Origin: Bacillota bacterium
Lineage (GTDB): Bacteria > Bacillota > Clostridia > Christensenellales > Pumilibacteraceae
Reading direction: 5' to 3'
DNA length: 64,000 bases
Assembly (NCBI GenBank): GCA_009777485.1
Contig: WRLT01000003.1
Location: 62,001 to 126,000, forward strand
Under the pieces are notes generated by a model. That model worked only from the letters and a program-made list of their open reading frames with translations, searched no databases and had not been told where the DNA came from. Position numbers and translations under genes: made by a program. Shown here one piece after another: positions 1-7,688 of the stretch; position 1 is the stretch's first letter, and each line of letters starts with the position of its first letter.

Positions 1-492
1 TAGCTTAAATGATTTGCCGCTTATTTTAAGCATAGCAAATAATTCTTTTATATTCATAAGGTCAACGGCATATTTTGGAGCTTCAACATTTCCTAATTGT
101 TTTAAGTAATCGCATAAAATATCAATCTCATACTCGTCATTTGGTGATAGCGTTAATAATTGTTCTCTAAAATTTTCAAGACTATTGCATAAGTTGATTT
201 GTTGTCCGTCTAATTCAAAAACACCAAAACTATCGTGTCTTATTATTTCTATATCGTCATTAAGCGCGTTTGTATCGTGCCAAAGACTATTGAATGTTCC
301 GCCGTTTCTTTTTGTTCCTCTTAGCCAATGAATACAACCGTCAATATGATAACCCTCGCGTGTCCAACCCGTACATTGCCCGCCGGCAATAGAATGCTGT
401 TCGTAGATTTCTGTTTCAAAGCCGGCTTTTCGGGCATATATACCGGCAACCAAGCCCGATACACCTGCCCCGATTATTGCAATTTTTTTCAT
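1..492 (-). CDS. NAD(P)/FAD-dependent oxidoreductase, 5' part only
   Basis: The gene runs off the left edge, so only the first 164 residues are present. The protein opens with a dinucleotide-binding fold (IIGAGVSGLVAGIYARKAG, residues 5-23), then the acidic ribose-binding residue in EIYEQH and a GGQCTGW segment, as in phytoene-desaturase-like or carotenoid-isomerase-like flavoproteins. The substrate cannot be read from the fragment. The start is ATG at 492, preceded by GGAGG six bases upstream. The promoter has a near-consensus sequence and two copies of an inverted-repeat operator, so expression is probably repressor-controlled. The regulator is not in the window. In Clostridia such flavoproteins often sit beside TetR-type regulators, but here that is inference. 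Confidence 0.8.
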   Translation of the reverse strand, partial: MKKIAIIGAGVSGLVAGIYARKAGFETEIYEQHSIAGGQCTGWTREGYHIDGCIHWLRGTKRNGGTFNSLWHDTNALNDDIEIIRHDSFGVFELDGQQINLCNSLENFREQLLTLSPNDEYEIDILCDYLKQLGNVEAPKYAVDLMNIKELFAMLKISGKSFKL

Positions 493-503
493 AATACCTC
501 CAC

Positions 504-576
504 ATTGAACTTTTGCTCAAATACATAATAGCATTTTGAAAAAATATTGTCAAACAATATTGAGCCTTTGCTCAAT
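504..576 (-). promoter_or_regulatory. Promoter with two operator copies for the FAD oxidoreductase
   Basis: On the minus strand, TTGACA (548-553) and TATTAT (525-530) are separated by exactly 17 bases. A perfect inverted repeat, ATTGAGC-N4-GCTCAAT, lies at 559-576 just upstream of the -35 box. A near copy (ATTGAAC-N4-GCTCAAA, 504-521) covers the expected transcription start. The two sites are 55 bp apart. The size and symmetry suit a dimeric repressor such as a TetR-family protein; the identity is inferred. Confidence 0.65.
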
Positions 577-678
577 AAATTTTCTGTTATCAAAAATAAA
601 ATGCCGCAATATTAGCGACACTTTGCATTACGCTTTTTCAAAAATTTATTTTATATACACCTACATAATCAAAAACGC

Positions 679-771
679 GCCACAGTTTACCCGTGGTCGC
701 ACATTGTTTATTAGTCGGGTATCTTTTTATCGGCCTTTGTCTAAAAGAGCCAAATTACCGAAAACTGTGGC
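679..771. repeat. Inverted repeat pair of unknown role
   Basis: The 10-base arms GCCACAGTTT (679-688) and AAACTGTGGC (762-771) are perfect reverse complements separated by 73 bases. No transposase or intact gene lies between them. They could be the ends of a decayed small element. I see no other feature in 590-780. Confidence 0.3.
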
Positions 772-778
772 ATTTTAG

Positions 779-1024
779 GGATTAAAATATGATTTACTTA
801 TCGTTGAATTGACCTTAAAAAGGAACTGGACATTTTCGTTTTTGCGCTCTATGTCGCCCATAGGCTCAAATATTTACAGTCATGTTACTACGGAATTTGA
901 AAAAAATCAAATAGAATTGTTTAATAAAAAGGTTGTGCTTTTAAATTCGGATAATTAGGTGTGGCGTGTAATAGACGTGCGGGCAAAAAATGGCACAGTG
1001 GTTATGAGGTGTGAAAAAAATTGA
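779..1024 (+). pseudogene. Decayed coding remnant with an in-frame TAG
   Basis: One reading frame stays open from 779 except for a TAG at 956-958, and then continues to a TGA at 1022-1024. The part starting at ATG 851 (MSPIGSNIYSHV...) and the part after the TAG (VWRVIDVRAKNG...) both look like normal protein sequence and would join into one polypeptide. No ribosome binding site or promoter is evident. I do not recognise the family. It is probably the 3' end of a lost gene, possibly from a mobile element. Confidence 0.3.
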
Positions 1025-1035
1025 ATAATCTATGC

Positions 1036-1073
1036 AAAAAGGGTTAAGCTTTTACTAAAACTTAGCCCTTTTT
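1036..1073 (-). terminator. Intrinsic terminator downstream of tRNA-Leu
   Basis: The arms AAAAAGGGTTAAG and CTTAGCCCTTTTT pair over 13 positions (one G-T) around a 12-base loop. The A/T-rich arms allow termination in either direction. It begins 5 bases after the tRNA CCA end on the minus strand. Confidence 0.75.
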
Positions 1074-1077
1074 ATTG

Positions 1078-1160
1078 TGGTGCGAAGGATGGGACTTGAA
1101 CCCATACGGTTGCCCACACGCCCCTCAAACGTGCGCGTCTGCCAGTTCCGCCACCCTCGC
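1078..1160 (-). tRNA. tRNA-Leu (anticodon GAG)
   Basis: The minus strand folds into a complete tRNA. The acceptor stem is GCGAGGG/CCTTCGC and the D-arm carries GAACTGGCAGA. The anticodon stem CACGT/GCGTG encloses the loop TTGAGGG, giving anticodon GAG. A long variable arm (GGGCAACC) is typical of class II tRNA-Leu, and the T-arm is ATGGG-TTCAAGT-CCCAT. The discriminator A is followed by an encoded CCA (1078-1080). A promoter precedes it and a terminator follows, so it is probably a single-gene unit. Confidence 0.95.
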
Positions 1161-1173
1161 ATGTGCAAGATAG

Positions 1174-1203
1174 ATTATACCGCAAGTGCGGAAGGCTTGT
1201 CAA
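1174..1203 (-). promoter_or_regulatory. Promoter of tRNA-Leu
   Basis: On the minus strand TTGACA (1198-1203) and TATAAT (1174-1179) are 18 bases apart, 13 bases upstream of the mature tRNA 5' end. The -35 box overlaps the stop codon of the preceding membrane-protein gene. Confidence 0.75.
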
Positions 1204-2189
1204 GAAAAATGCTTGAGTTTTATATATTTAATTAGCGCGTTGAACAGACCTGATACGGCTGTGGTTAATAAGTATATGCCTACCATAAAAAACAAAATTA
1301 CGCCTATCAACGGCTGCTCGGAAACGAAGGTGCTTAAAATATCTATATGCGTAAATTGGGAAAAGCCGTCTGAGGCGACAGCCAGCGTAAATAAAACACT
1401 CATTGCTGTAAAAATGACGCCGAAAACAAGCGGCAAAACAAAGTGTGAGCCTAAGCCGCTGGGTTTTGGTTGTTGCTTAGCGGCTTTTCGAAAGGTTTTG
1501 TTTAGCTGTTTTATTTCTTTTTGCGCGGAAATTTCGGTTACCGTGCATCTATGGTACGATTGTGCGGCTAACGCCGATTTTAAATCGGTTAAAATTGAAA
1601 GCGGCAGTTTAGTAAATTTATAACGGTATAAGCCGTTTACTCGAAAAACTAAATATAGGCTAAACGTCTGCGCATTTGGCACAATGCGCGCCGTTATTAA
1701 TTCGTAGCAAGAAAAATACCTTGAGCTTCCGCCGATTCGCACGGTTATGCCGACTGTGCTGATACGCAATAAATCGGGTGAAAGGCGCAGGTCTATTTTG
1801 GTGATTTTATGCAACGCGTCTAAGGCGGCGGCACTTTTTGCCGCTTCTGCCACGTCGGCTGCCGTTTCTGAATCGGACACTTTTTCTGCAAATTTTAAAA
1901 ACTTACCCCACATTCCGAACGCCGATAAAACTACAATTAACGTAGCCGTGCAAGTTATAAGCAGCGCGCCTAAGGTATTATCTAATGAAAATTCGCCTTT
2001 GATTACGGTATATATAAATAAGGGCCACATAATAAGCGGCACGGCAAGCAGCATTACTTTGGCATAAATTTTAAACGCTTTGCCTGCCATTCGGTTATTT
2101 TCGGCAAGCGCGTAAAATTTGTTAAAGCTGATTGTGGGCGAATGCTGCGCTTGGTATTCGAAGTCTTGTTTGGGGGGCGGCGAAGACAT
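1200..2189 (-). CDS. Membrane protein of unknown function, four predicted helices
   Basis: The 329-residue protein has two hydrophobic segments near residues 42-65 and 73-95. A soluble stretch of about 140 residues rich in Ala and Lys follows, then two more hydrophobic segments near residues 252-275 and 293-315. The soluble part contains a heptad-like region (EKVSDSETAADVAEAAKSAA) and a possible PH-like beta region. I recognise no catalytic motif. The gene starts 6 bases after the stop of the amidohydrolase-like gene, so the two are probably co-transcribed. The C-terminal codons overlap the tRNA-Leu promoter. Confidence 0.7.
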   Translation of the reverse strand: MSSPPPKQDFEYQAQHSPTISFNKFYALAENNRMAGKAFKIYAKVMLLAVPLIMWPLFIYTVIKGEFSLDNTLGALLITCTATLIVVLSAFGMWGKFLKFAEKVSDSETAADVAEAAKSAAALDALHKITKIDLRLSPDLLRISTVGITVRIGGSSRYFSCYELITARIVPNAQTFSLYLVFRVNGLYRYKFTKLPLSILTDLKSALAAQSYHRCTVTEISAQKEIKQLNKTFRKAAKQQPKPSGLGSHFVLPLVFGVIFTAMSVLFTLAVASDGFSQFTHIDILSTFVSEQPLIGVILFFMVGIYLLTTAVSGLFNALIKYIKLKHFS

Positions 2190-2195
2190 TAAAGC

Positions 2196-2873
2196 TTATT
2201 CCTCCTGTGTTGGAAACGCTGAGCCTGTTATTAGGGGCTGTAATTCGGCTTGGGTTATGATGGGGGCGCACATAGAACCGTTTACTAGTAGGCGCAGGAT
2301 TTGGGCTTCGTAGAGGATATCGGCGGCGGCGTTGAAGGTGTTATCCATAGTGCCTAAATGTATTTTAAGCCCGCGTTCTAGGTACATGCGCAATGGCGGT
2401 ATGCCGTTGCCGCGCCCTGCATCGAAAGACGGTGTTAGGATAAGCCGCGCGTTTTCTTGCACCATAAGGTCTACATCGTCTTTATCTAAATATATGCCGC
2501 CCGCGATTTGGCTGTTTGACAGCAAGCCGTTTTGGTGCAGGTACATAATGGGGCTGAGGCGGTGTTTTACGTCGAACCTGCCTACTTCTGCTAATGTGCG
2601 CGCCGCGTCTATGAGAATTTTTGCGCCGCCTTTAAGGACGTGCTGCAAGCAAGCATCGAATACGTTGTCGGGGAGTTCTAAGGAAGAAAGATAGATGTTT
2701 TGTGAAAAAAAGTGCGTGAATGCGCGGTCTATAAGCTGATACGTTTGGAAATTTGGGTTGGGGGTTTGGACGGCGGGCGGCGGTGTTTTAACTATAATAT
2801 TTGCCGCTGAATAAAGCGATACGGCCGTGTTGTACGGCAGAAAGGTTATGGCGTTTTGGAGGTTTTTTTGCAT
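2196..2873 (-). CDS. Amidohydrolase-like protein lacking metal ligands (probable pseudoenzyme)
   Basis: Residues from about 90 onward follow the pattern of the MTA/SAH deaminase (AtzA/TrzN) branch of the amidohydrolases: a GLLSNSQIAGGIYLDKDD segment, then LTPSFDAGRGNGIPPLRMYLERGLK, then HLGTMDNTFNAAADILYEA. In active enzymes the first segment carries a metal-binding His where this protein has Gly-Gly-Ile, and the LGTD aspartate is Met here. The N-terminal HxH pair is absent, and the 225 residues are about half the usual length. Catalysis is therefore unlikely. The protein may be a relic or a binding protein. The start at 2873 is the last of three ATGs spaced 11 bases apart. Confidence 0.6.
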   Translation of the reverse strand: MQKNLQNAITFLPYNTAVSLYSAANIIVKTPPPAVQTPNPNFQTYQLIDRAFTHFFSQNIYLSSLELPDNVFDACLQHVLKGGAKILIDAARTLAEVGRFDVKHRLSPIMYLHQNGLLSNSQIAGGIYLDKDDVDLMVQENARLILTPSFDAGRGNGIPPLRMYLERGLKIHLGTMDNTFNAAADILYEAQILRLLVNGSMCAPIITQAELQPLITGSAFPTQEE

Positions 2874-2895
2874 CCTTTTTGCATCCTTTTTGCAT
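2871..2895 (-). repeat. 11-bp tandem repeat carrying three ATG codons
   Basis: On the minus strand the unit ATGCAAAAAGG occurs twice, followed by a third partial copy. The ATGs at 2895, 2884 and 2873 lie in three different frames, and only the last opens the amidohydrolase-like gene. Each ATG is directly preceded by AAAAAGG or by a related sequence. Confidence 0.7.
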
Positions 2896-2938
2896 CTGTT
2901 TTTTTTATGTATTTTTTCTTTCTACCCCGTATATTTTT

Positions 2939-3161
2939 ATTATATCATGCTTGTCAAGTTCCTCTGCGTTCTTTCCATTCCGCCCCGTCTAGCTTTCGCA
3001 GCAATGGGGTTGTTTGTTCCTTCTTTCCACCCCGTCCGCTGACGCGTCCACCCCTCAAAGAGGGGAATTTTTTAGCGGTAATTATTTTAAATCCTTAGCC
3101 GACATTGTGCATTGTGCATTAAATAACATCCTATATTACTATTATACCATGCTTGTCAAGA
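2939..3161 (+). repeat. Modular 3'-end repeat, copy R1, with flanking duplication
   Basis: The core at 2969-3122 contains two TTTCCA-CCCCGTC modules, the hairpin CCCCTCAAAGAGGGG followed by AATTTTTT (a plus-strand terminator shape), the motif TTAAATCCTTAGCCGACATT and short GTGCATT repeats. The block is bracketed by a 20-bp direct repeat (2939-2958 and 3142-3161) with one mismatch: ATTATA, one variable base, then CATGCTTGTCAAG. On the minus strand each copy reads TTGACA plus TATAAT with a 7-base gap, so they are unlikely to be standard promoters as spaced. It lies 11 bases beyond the 3' end of galU. Confidence 0.75.
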
Positions 3162-3172
3162 CCCCATGCGTT

Positions 3173-4051
3173 TTAAGAATTTATCCATGCTGAAAGCCAG
3201 TTTTTGAAAGCGCTGCCGAAATCGGGGGAACGGGCGGCGTAGTCTACTATGGCGCAGACCGAACCTAGTTTGTCGCCCATGTCGTAGCGTTTGCCGATAA
3301 AATCGTAAGAAACTACCTTGCCCCCGCCTGCTAATATATTTAGCGAATCGGTAAGCTGCAATTCGCCGCCTTTGCCTGTCGGGGTGCGGCGGATAACGTT
3401 AAAGATTTCGGGTGTTAAGACGTAGCGCCCTAGTGCGGCTAAGCGCGACGGGAGTTTGTCTAGCGGGGGTTTTTCGATAATGGCGCGGGTTTTGTATACG
3501 CGGTCTTGCGGATTTTGGTTTGCGCCGCTGATGTCGGCAACGCCGTATTTGACAATGGTATCGTCTAAAACGGTTTGAACGCCTAAGACATTTTTTCCGT
3601 ATTGGCTGTACACCTGTGCAAGCTGACCCATAACGGGGTTTTTTGCGTAAATTAAATCGTCCCCCCACGCTAAGCAAAACGGCTGCGCGCCGCAAAATTC
3701 TTCTGCGTATAGCACGGCATCGCCGCTGCCTAAGGGCTGCTTTTGCGTAGCAAAGGTGATGCGTGCGCCGCGTCCGATTTTATGTAGGATATCGGCAAAT
3801 TCGGCTTTGCCCGAATCGCGCATTTTTTGTTCTAAATCGGGGTCGGGCGTAAAGTAGTGCCGAATGGCCTCTTTGCCTTTTCCTAAAACGATTAAAATAT
3901 CGGTTAACCCTGAATCGATAGCCTCTGAAACGATGTGCCCTAAAACGGGCGTATCGATTACGGGCAGGATTTCTTTGGGGACGGCTTTGGTGATGGGCAG
4001 AAAGCGTGTGCCCATTCCGCCGCAAGGAATAACGGCTTTGGTTATTTTCAT
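3173..4051 (-). CDS. galU: UTP--glucose-1-phosphate uridylyltransferase
   Basis: The enzyme makes UDP-glucose from UTP and glucose-1-phosphate for cell-wall, capsule or glycolipid synthesis in the cytoplasm. The nucleotide-binding loop PCGGMGTRFLPITKAVPKE spans residues 9-27, and later segments (SGLTDILIVLGKGKEAI, FCLAWGDDLI, IIEKP, GELQLTDSL) match bacterial GalU. At 292 residues it has the normal length. The start ATG is preceded by AAGGAG. It follows the zinc-ribbon gene by 13 bases and probably belongs to the nif3 operon. It ends in front of repeat copy R1. Confidence 0.93.
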   Translation of the reverse strand: MKITKAVIPCGGMGTRFLPITKAVPKEILPVIDTPVLGHIVSEAIDSGLTDILIVLGKGKEAIRHYFTPDPDLEQKMRDSGKAEFADILHKIGRGARITFATQKQPLGSGDAVLYAEEFCGAQPFCLAWGDDLIYAKNPVMGQLAQVYSQYGKNVLGVQTVLDDTIVKYGVADISGANQNPQDRVYKTRAIIEKPPLDKLPSRLAALGRYVLTPEIFNVIRRTPTGKGGELQLTDSLNILAGGGKVVSYDFIGKRYDMGDKLGSVCAIVDYAARSPDFGSAFKNWLSAWINS

Positions 4052-4064
4052 GGTTAAGAACTCC

Positions 4065-4790
4065 TTATGCTTTATAAATCATGCGGCGGCACGTTTCGCA
4101 AGCGCAAAAGCCGCTTTCGGTGAGGGCGGATTTGGCGGATTGCGACAGCGAAAGCCCGCAGCCTAAGCAGTTAAAGGTTTTGCCGCCGTCGGAGGAACGC
4201 GCCTCGACAAGCGGCGGGTATTTGTTATCGGCCGCTAATGCCGTATAGCGTTCCATAAGCGCGGGGTCTACTGCCGCGCGCGCTGCGTCTAATTGTTGGG
4301 TAAGCTGATTGATTTTAGGCTCTTGAACCTTGCAGAACGCGTCTAGGCGTTCTTTGACTTGCGCGTAGGCGTTTTTCATTTTTTTGCCTTTTTCTTGCGC
4401 CTCGCGGTAGGTGCGCACGGCAGACTCGGATTTTTTGCGGCGGTCGCCTACCCTTTTTTCTAGGTTTGCAAGGCGGTCGCGCAAGGATTCTAGCTGCGAT
4501 AAAATACTGCGTCTGCCGTCTACATCGTCTTCGGGCAAGGTTTCTAAGCTAGCAAGCAGCTCTGCGGTTTTTGTTTCGGCTTCTTCGTAAAACTTTTGCG
4601 CGTTTTGGAGAAACGATAAAATATGCCCCGCCGATTCTTCGGAATCGGAAACGGAGGTTTTTGCCGCAGAAAACTCGGATTTGGTTTTTTTTAGGCGGGC
4701 GGCGTCCGGGTGCCGTTCGATTTCTAAATGAATTCTTTTTAGCTCGATATCAAGATTTTGATAATCTAACAAGGGCTTTAAATTTGGCAT
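4065..4790 (-). CDS. Coiled-coil zinc-ribbon protein (CT398/DUF164-like)
   Basis: Residues 15-190 form a long charged helical hairpin with heptad character. The C-terminal end carries a C4 zinc ribbon, with Cys at 208 and 211 (CLGC) and at 231 and 234 (CETC), followed by RRMIY. This is the architecture of the CT398-like family, a conserved neighbour of nif3 in many bacteria and proposed to bind nucleic acid or to act as an adaptor. The precise role is unknown. It lies 41 bases downstream of nif3 and 13 bases upstream of galU on the same strand. Confidence 0.85.
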   Translation of the reverse strand: MPNLKPLLDYQNLDIELKRIHLEIERHPDAARLKKTKSEFSAAKTSVSDSEESAGHILSFLQNAQKFYEEAETKTAELLASLETLPEDDVDGRRSILSQLESLRDRLANLEKRVGDRRKKSESAVRTYREAQEKGKKMKNAYAQVKERLDAFCKVQEPKINQLTQQLDAARAAVDPALMERYTALAADNKYPPLVEARSSDGGKTFNCLGCGLSLSQSAKSALTESGFCACETCRRMIYKA

Positions 4791-4831
4791 AATTTTAGTA
4801 CTCCTTTATCAGGTGAAAATTTTTTCATACC

Positions 4832-5638
4832 CTATATTTTAGGGTTGGTTTCGGTAAGGGCTTGCAGAATTTCTACGTGTAGCTTTGCGGTTTTGCATGC
4901 GGCGTGCAGCAGTGTGCGCAGCTTGGCGATGTAGATATGCTCGGTGGTGTAGTGCTGCGGTTCTATTACGGTAAAGCCTTGTTCGCGGGCGTACAGCGCG
5001 ACATGGTGCTTTACGTCTGCCGTGATAAGGCAATCTGCGCGGTGCTGCATGGCTTTATCGATATAGGTTGTATCGCCGCCGCCGCCGCCGTTTAGTACGG
5101 CAGCGCGGCGGATAAGTGCATCGGGATTGCCTGCAATTTTAATATGCGCATCGCCTAGCAGCTGTGCAAGCGTTTGTGCAAGTGCGGCGGCGGGGACGGC
5201 GGCGGGCAAGTCTCCTACGCGGCCGGCGCCTTCGGTTTGGGAGATGTACGGCATAAGCGGCAAAATGTTTTTAAGCTGTAAGCATTGCGCTAGAAAGTCG
5301 TTGATGCCGTTTGCCGAAAAGTCTAGGTTGGTGTGTGCGGAGTATACGTTGAGGTTTGCTTTGGCAGCGGCTAAGATGCTGCGCCCCGTAGGGGTATCGG
5401 TTGTGATGGCTTTAAGCGGCGCGTAGATAAAGGGGTGATGCGATACGATAAGCTGTGCGCCGTGTTGAATTGCTTCGGAAATTACGCTTTCGGTTACGTC
5501 TAGGCATAGCAAAACCTTTGTTAGGGGGGCGTTGCGGTTGCCTAGCAGTAAGCCTATGTTGTCGTATTCGTCTTTAAAGACATTTTGCAAGGGCGCAAGG
5601 GTTTCTATGAGAGTTAGTACGTCTTGTACGACGGGCAT
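4832..5638 (-). CDS. Nif3-like dinuclear metal centre protein
   Basis: The 268-residue protein is the short form of the NIF3/YqfO family, without the inserted PII-like domain. Metal-binding motifs are visible: SHHPFIY with His 67 and 68, the SAHTNLD segment, and near the C-terminus EPQHYTTEHIY. NIF3 proteins form hexameric toroids with a two-metal centre; a role as GTP cyclohydrolase-I-like or regulatory protein has been suggested but is not settled. In Firmicutes the gene follows rpoD and trmK, as here, although repeat R2 separates it from trmK. Confidence 0.9.
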   Translation of the reverse strand: MPVVQDVLTLIETLAPLQNVFKDEYDNIGLLLGNRNAPLTKVLLCLDVTESVISEAIQHGAQLIVSHHPFIYAPLKAITTDTPTGRSILAAAKANLNVYSAHTNLDFSANGINDFLAQCLQLKNILPLMPYISQTEGAGRVGDLPAAVPAAALAQTLAQLLGDAHIKIAGNPDALIRRAAVLNGGGGGDTTYIDKAMQHRADCLITADVKHHVALYAREQGFTVIEPQHYTTEHIYIAKLRTLLHAACKTAKLHVEILQALTETNPKI

Positions 5639-5659
5639 GAGGGGGTCTCCTTTTTATTG

Positions 5660-5944
5660 ATAGTTTACAATTTTATTGAACTACAACTGACGACTGACGA
5701 ATTGTTGTGGGGGGATGGGCTTTTCTTTCCACCCCGTCCGCTAACGCGTCCACCCCTCAAGAGGGGAATTTTTCTTCGGTTTTTTTTGATTTTTTTCTTT
5801 CCACCCCGTCAACTTCGTTGCCACCCCTCAAGAGGGGAATTTTTTAACGGTTTTTTCTTATATGCAATCAGTGAGGGAATTTTTTTGGGGTTTTTTTTAG
5901 AAAATAAATAGTAATGATTTGTAAGTTATCCGTTGTCAGTTATC
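5660..5944 (+). repeat. Modular 3'-end repeat, copy R2 (double)
   Basis: Two consecutive copies of the TTTCTTTCCACCCCGTC module each end in the CCCCTCAAGAGGGG hairpin plus AATTTTT. They are followed by AAATAAATAGTAATGATTT and the tandem TTATCCGTTGTCAGTTATCC. The left side carries ACAACTGACGACTGACGAATT, an inverted counterpart of the right end. The right end supplies the last codons and stop of trmK. This accounts for the whole 287-bp gap between trmK and nif3; no gene is seen. Confidence 0.8.
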
Positions 5945-6390
5945 CTTGCTATTCGTAGGATTTGGTAGGGTTTTTTGTTGTCGGTGACTAGGCAGTCGGT
6001 TTGAATGGTGTAGCCTAGTTCGGTTATGCCGCGACGCAGGCCGTCTTGAAAGTTTTGCGGGGCTAGCACCGCTGCGGGCGGCAGAAGGCTTTGTATGATG
6101 CGCAAGAGTGTTCTGCCGCCGAAGCCCGCGATTACGGCGCAGTCTATGGGGTGCGCTGTAAGCTGTGCACCGTCGCAGCATGCGTACACTACGGCAGTTT
6201 GGTGCGGAATGCGGCTAAGACGCGTTTGGGCTTTTTGCAGCGACGCGGACGAAATATCGTTGACGATTAAGGTTTCGGCCAGGCCCCTGCGCACGATATA
6301 CTCGGATACTTTTCCGTGATCGCAGCCGATATCGGCCAGGGTTTTAGCGGGTGTAATCAACGAACAAATTTTTTCTATACGGGCTTTCAA
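5926..6390 (-). CDS. trmK: tRNA (adenine-22 N1)-methyltransferase, C-terminally truncated
   Basis: TrmK methylates A22 of tRNAs using S-adenosylmethionine. The SAM-binding motif [16 protein letters not shown] starts near residue 18, and the later segments [10 protein letters not shown] and [13 protein letters not shown] fit the family. The protein ends at residue 154, whereas family members have a C-terminal helical coiled-coil domain and exceed 220 residues. The last residues (ITDNG and stop) are encoded by repeat R2, so the C-terminal domain is probably lost through insertion of the repeat. Translation starts at TTG (6390-6388), overlapping the rpoD TGA in the sequence TTGA, which implies translational coupling. 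Confidence 0.88.
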   Translation of the reverse strand: MKARIEKICSLITPAKTLADIGCDHGKVSEYIVRRGLAETLIVNDISSASLQKAQTRLSRIPHQTAVVYACCDGAQLTAHPIDCAVIAGFGGRTLLRIIQSLLPPAAVLAPQNFQDGLRRGITELGYTIQTDCLVTDNKKPYQILRIARITDNG

Positions 6391-7688
6391 TCGATATAAT
6401 CCCGCAGCTTTTTACTGCGCGAAGGGTGCCGCAGCTTGCGCAAAGCCTTAGCCTCGATTTGGCGGATACGCTCGCGCGTTACGCCGAATTCTCTGCCTAC
6501 CTCCTCTAAGGTGCGCGGGTGGCCGTCCTCGATGCCGTAGCGCAGGCGCAGCACCATTTCTTCGCGCGGGGTAAGCGTGTCTAAAATTAGCACTAGCTGC
6601 TCTTTTAACAGCGTAAAGGAGGCGGCGTCTTGCGGGGCGTCGGCTTTTTCGTCTTCTATAAAATCGCCTAGCGAACTATCTTCTTCTTCGCCGATGGGCG
6701 TTTCCAACGATACGGGGTCTAGGGCGATGCGTTGTATTTCGCGCACGCGCTCTTCGGTAATGACCATTTCTTTGGCGATTTCGGCGGGTGTGGGGTCGCG
6801 CCCTAGCTCTTGCACCAGCTTGCGCGTTACGCGGATTAGCTTGTTGATGGTTTCTACCATATGAACGGGTATGCGGATGGTGCGCGCTTGGTCGGCAATT
6901 GCGCGGGTGATGGCTTGGCGAATCCACCACGTTGCGTAGGTGGAAAAGCGGAAACCTTTGGTGTAATCAAATTTATCAACCGCTTTCATAAGCCCTAAAT
7001 TGCCCTCTTGGATAAGGTCTAAAAACAGCATTCCGCGCCCGACGTAGCGTTTGGCAATCGATACGACTAGGCGCAGATTTGCCTCTGACAGGCGTTGTTT
7101 GGATGCCTCGTCGCCCTCGCCCATGCGTTTGGCAAGCTCGATTTCTTCGTCCATAGAAAGCAGCGGCACTTTGCCGATATCTTTTAGGTATACCTTTACG
7201 GGGTCGTCTATGTTGACCTCGTTGTTTAACAGCTGCTCTATGGAATCGTCTTTGGCTAAATCGATTTGCGTGTCGATAATTTCGACTTTTTGGTCGGATA
7301 AGATTTTATAAACCTCTTCCATTTGGGCGGCGTTTGCCTCGCATTCTACTACCAGTTTTTCGCCTACCTCGTCATACGTAAGCTGACGCGTGCGCCCGAT
7401 TTTAACTAGGCGTTCGATTTCTTTAATGATTTTTTCGCCCAGAATGGATTCGGGGTACGCCTTTACGATTTCGATGCCCGCTTTTTCCAGTAAAGAAATT
7501 ACTTCTTCTAATTTTTCGGGCTGCGTGGCAAAATCCGCAGGCACGTTATCGGAAACCTCTGTATAGGTTAGCTTGCCCGATGCTTTGCCGCGCTCGATTA
7601 ACGCCGCCGCCGCTGTTTGCAGTGCGTCGGGCTGCGGGGTTTTTTTAACTTCTTTTACTTCTTTTACTTTTTTTTCTTTTTTATTCAT
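6387..7688 (-). CDS. rpoD: Primary sigma factor RpoD/SigA with duplicated region 1.1
   Basis: This is the housekeeping sigma factor directing RNA polymerase to TTGACA/TATAAT promoters. Region 2 ([17 protein letters not shown] through [19 protein letters not shown]), region 3 and region 4.2 ([20 protein letters not shown]) are canonical. Unusually, two region-1.1-like units lie in tandem at residues 30-75 and 94-139, each with the pattern L-hydrophobic...LTY-x-EV...E-x-L/M-E-E-V...hydrophobic-EI(V/I). B. subtilis SigA has one. The N-terminus is Lys-rich ([14 protein letters not shown]). The gene overlaps dnaG by 4 bases (ATGA) and trmK by 4 bases (TTGA). Confidence 0.97.
   Translation of the reverse strand: MNKKEKKVKEVKEVKKTPQPDALQTAAAALIERGKASGKLTYTEVSDNVPADFATQPEKLEEVISLLEKAGIEIVKAYPESILGEKIIKEIERLVKIGRTRQLTYDEVGEKLVVECEANAAQMEEVYKILSDQKVEIIDTQIDLAKDDSIEQLLNNEVNIDDPVKVYLKDIGKVPLLSMDEEIELAKRMGEGDEASKQRLSEANLRLVVSIAKRYVGRGMLFLDLIQEGNLGLMKAVDKFDYTKGFRFSTYATWWIRQAITRAIADQARTIRIPVHMVETINKLIRVTRKLVQELGRDPTPAEIAKEMVITEERVREIQRIALDPVSLETPIGEEEDSSLGDFIEDEKADAPQDAASFTLLKEQLVLILDTLTPREEMVLRLRYGIEDGHPRTLEEVGREFGVTRERIRQIEAKALRKLRHPSRSKKLRDYID

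Noticed and set aside
2939..3161. TTGACA and TATAAT in the flanking copies of R1 read as promoters
   Set aside because: The two boxes are only 7 bases apart in both copies, so they cannot serve together. Only weak alternative -10 boxes exist at 18 bases.
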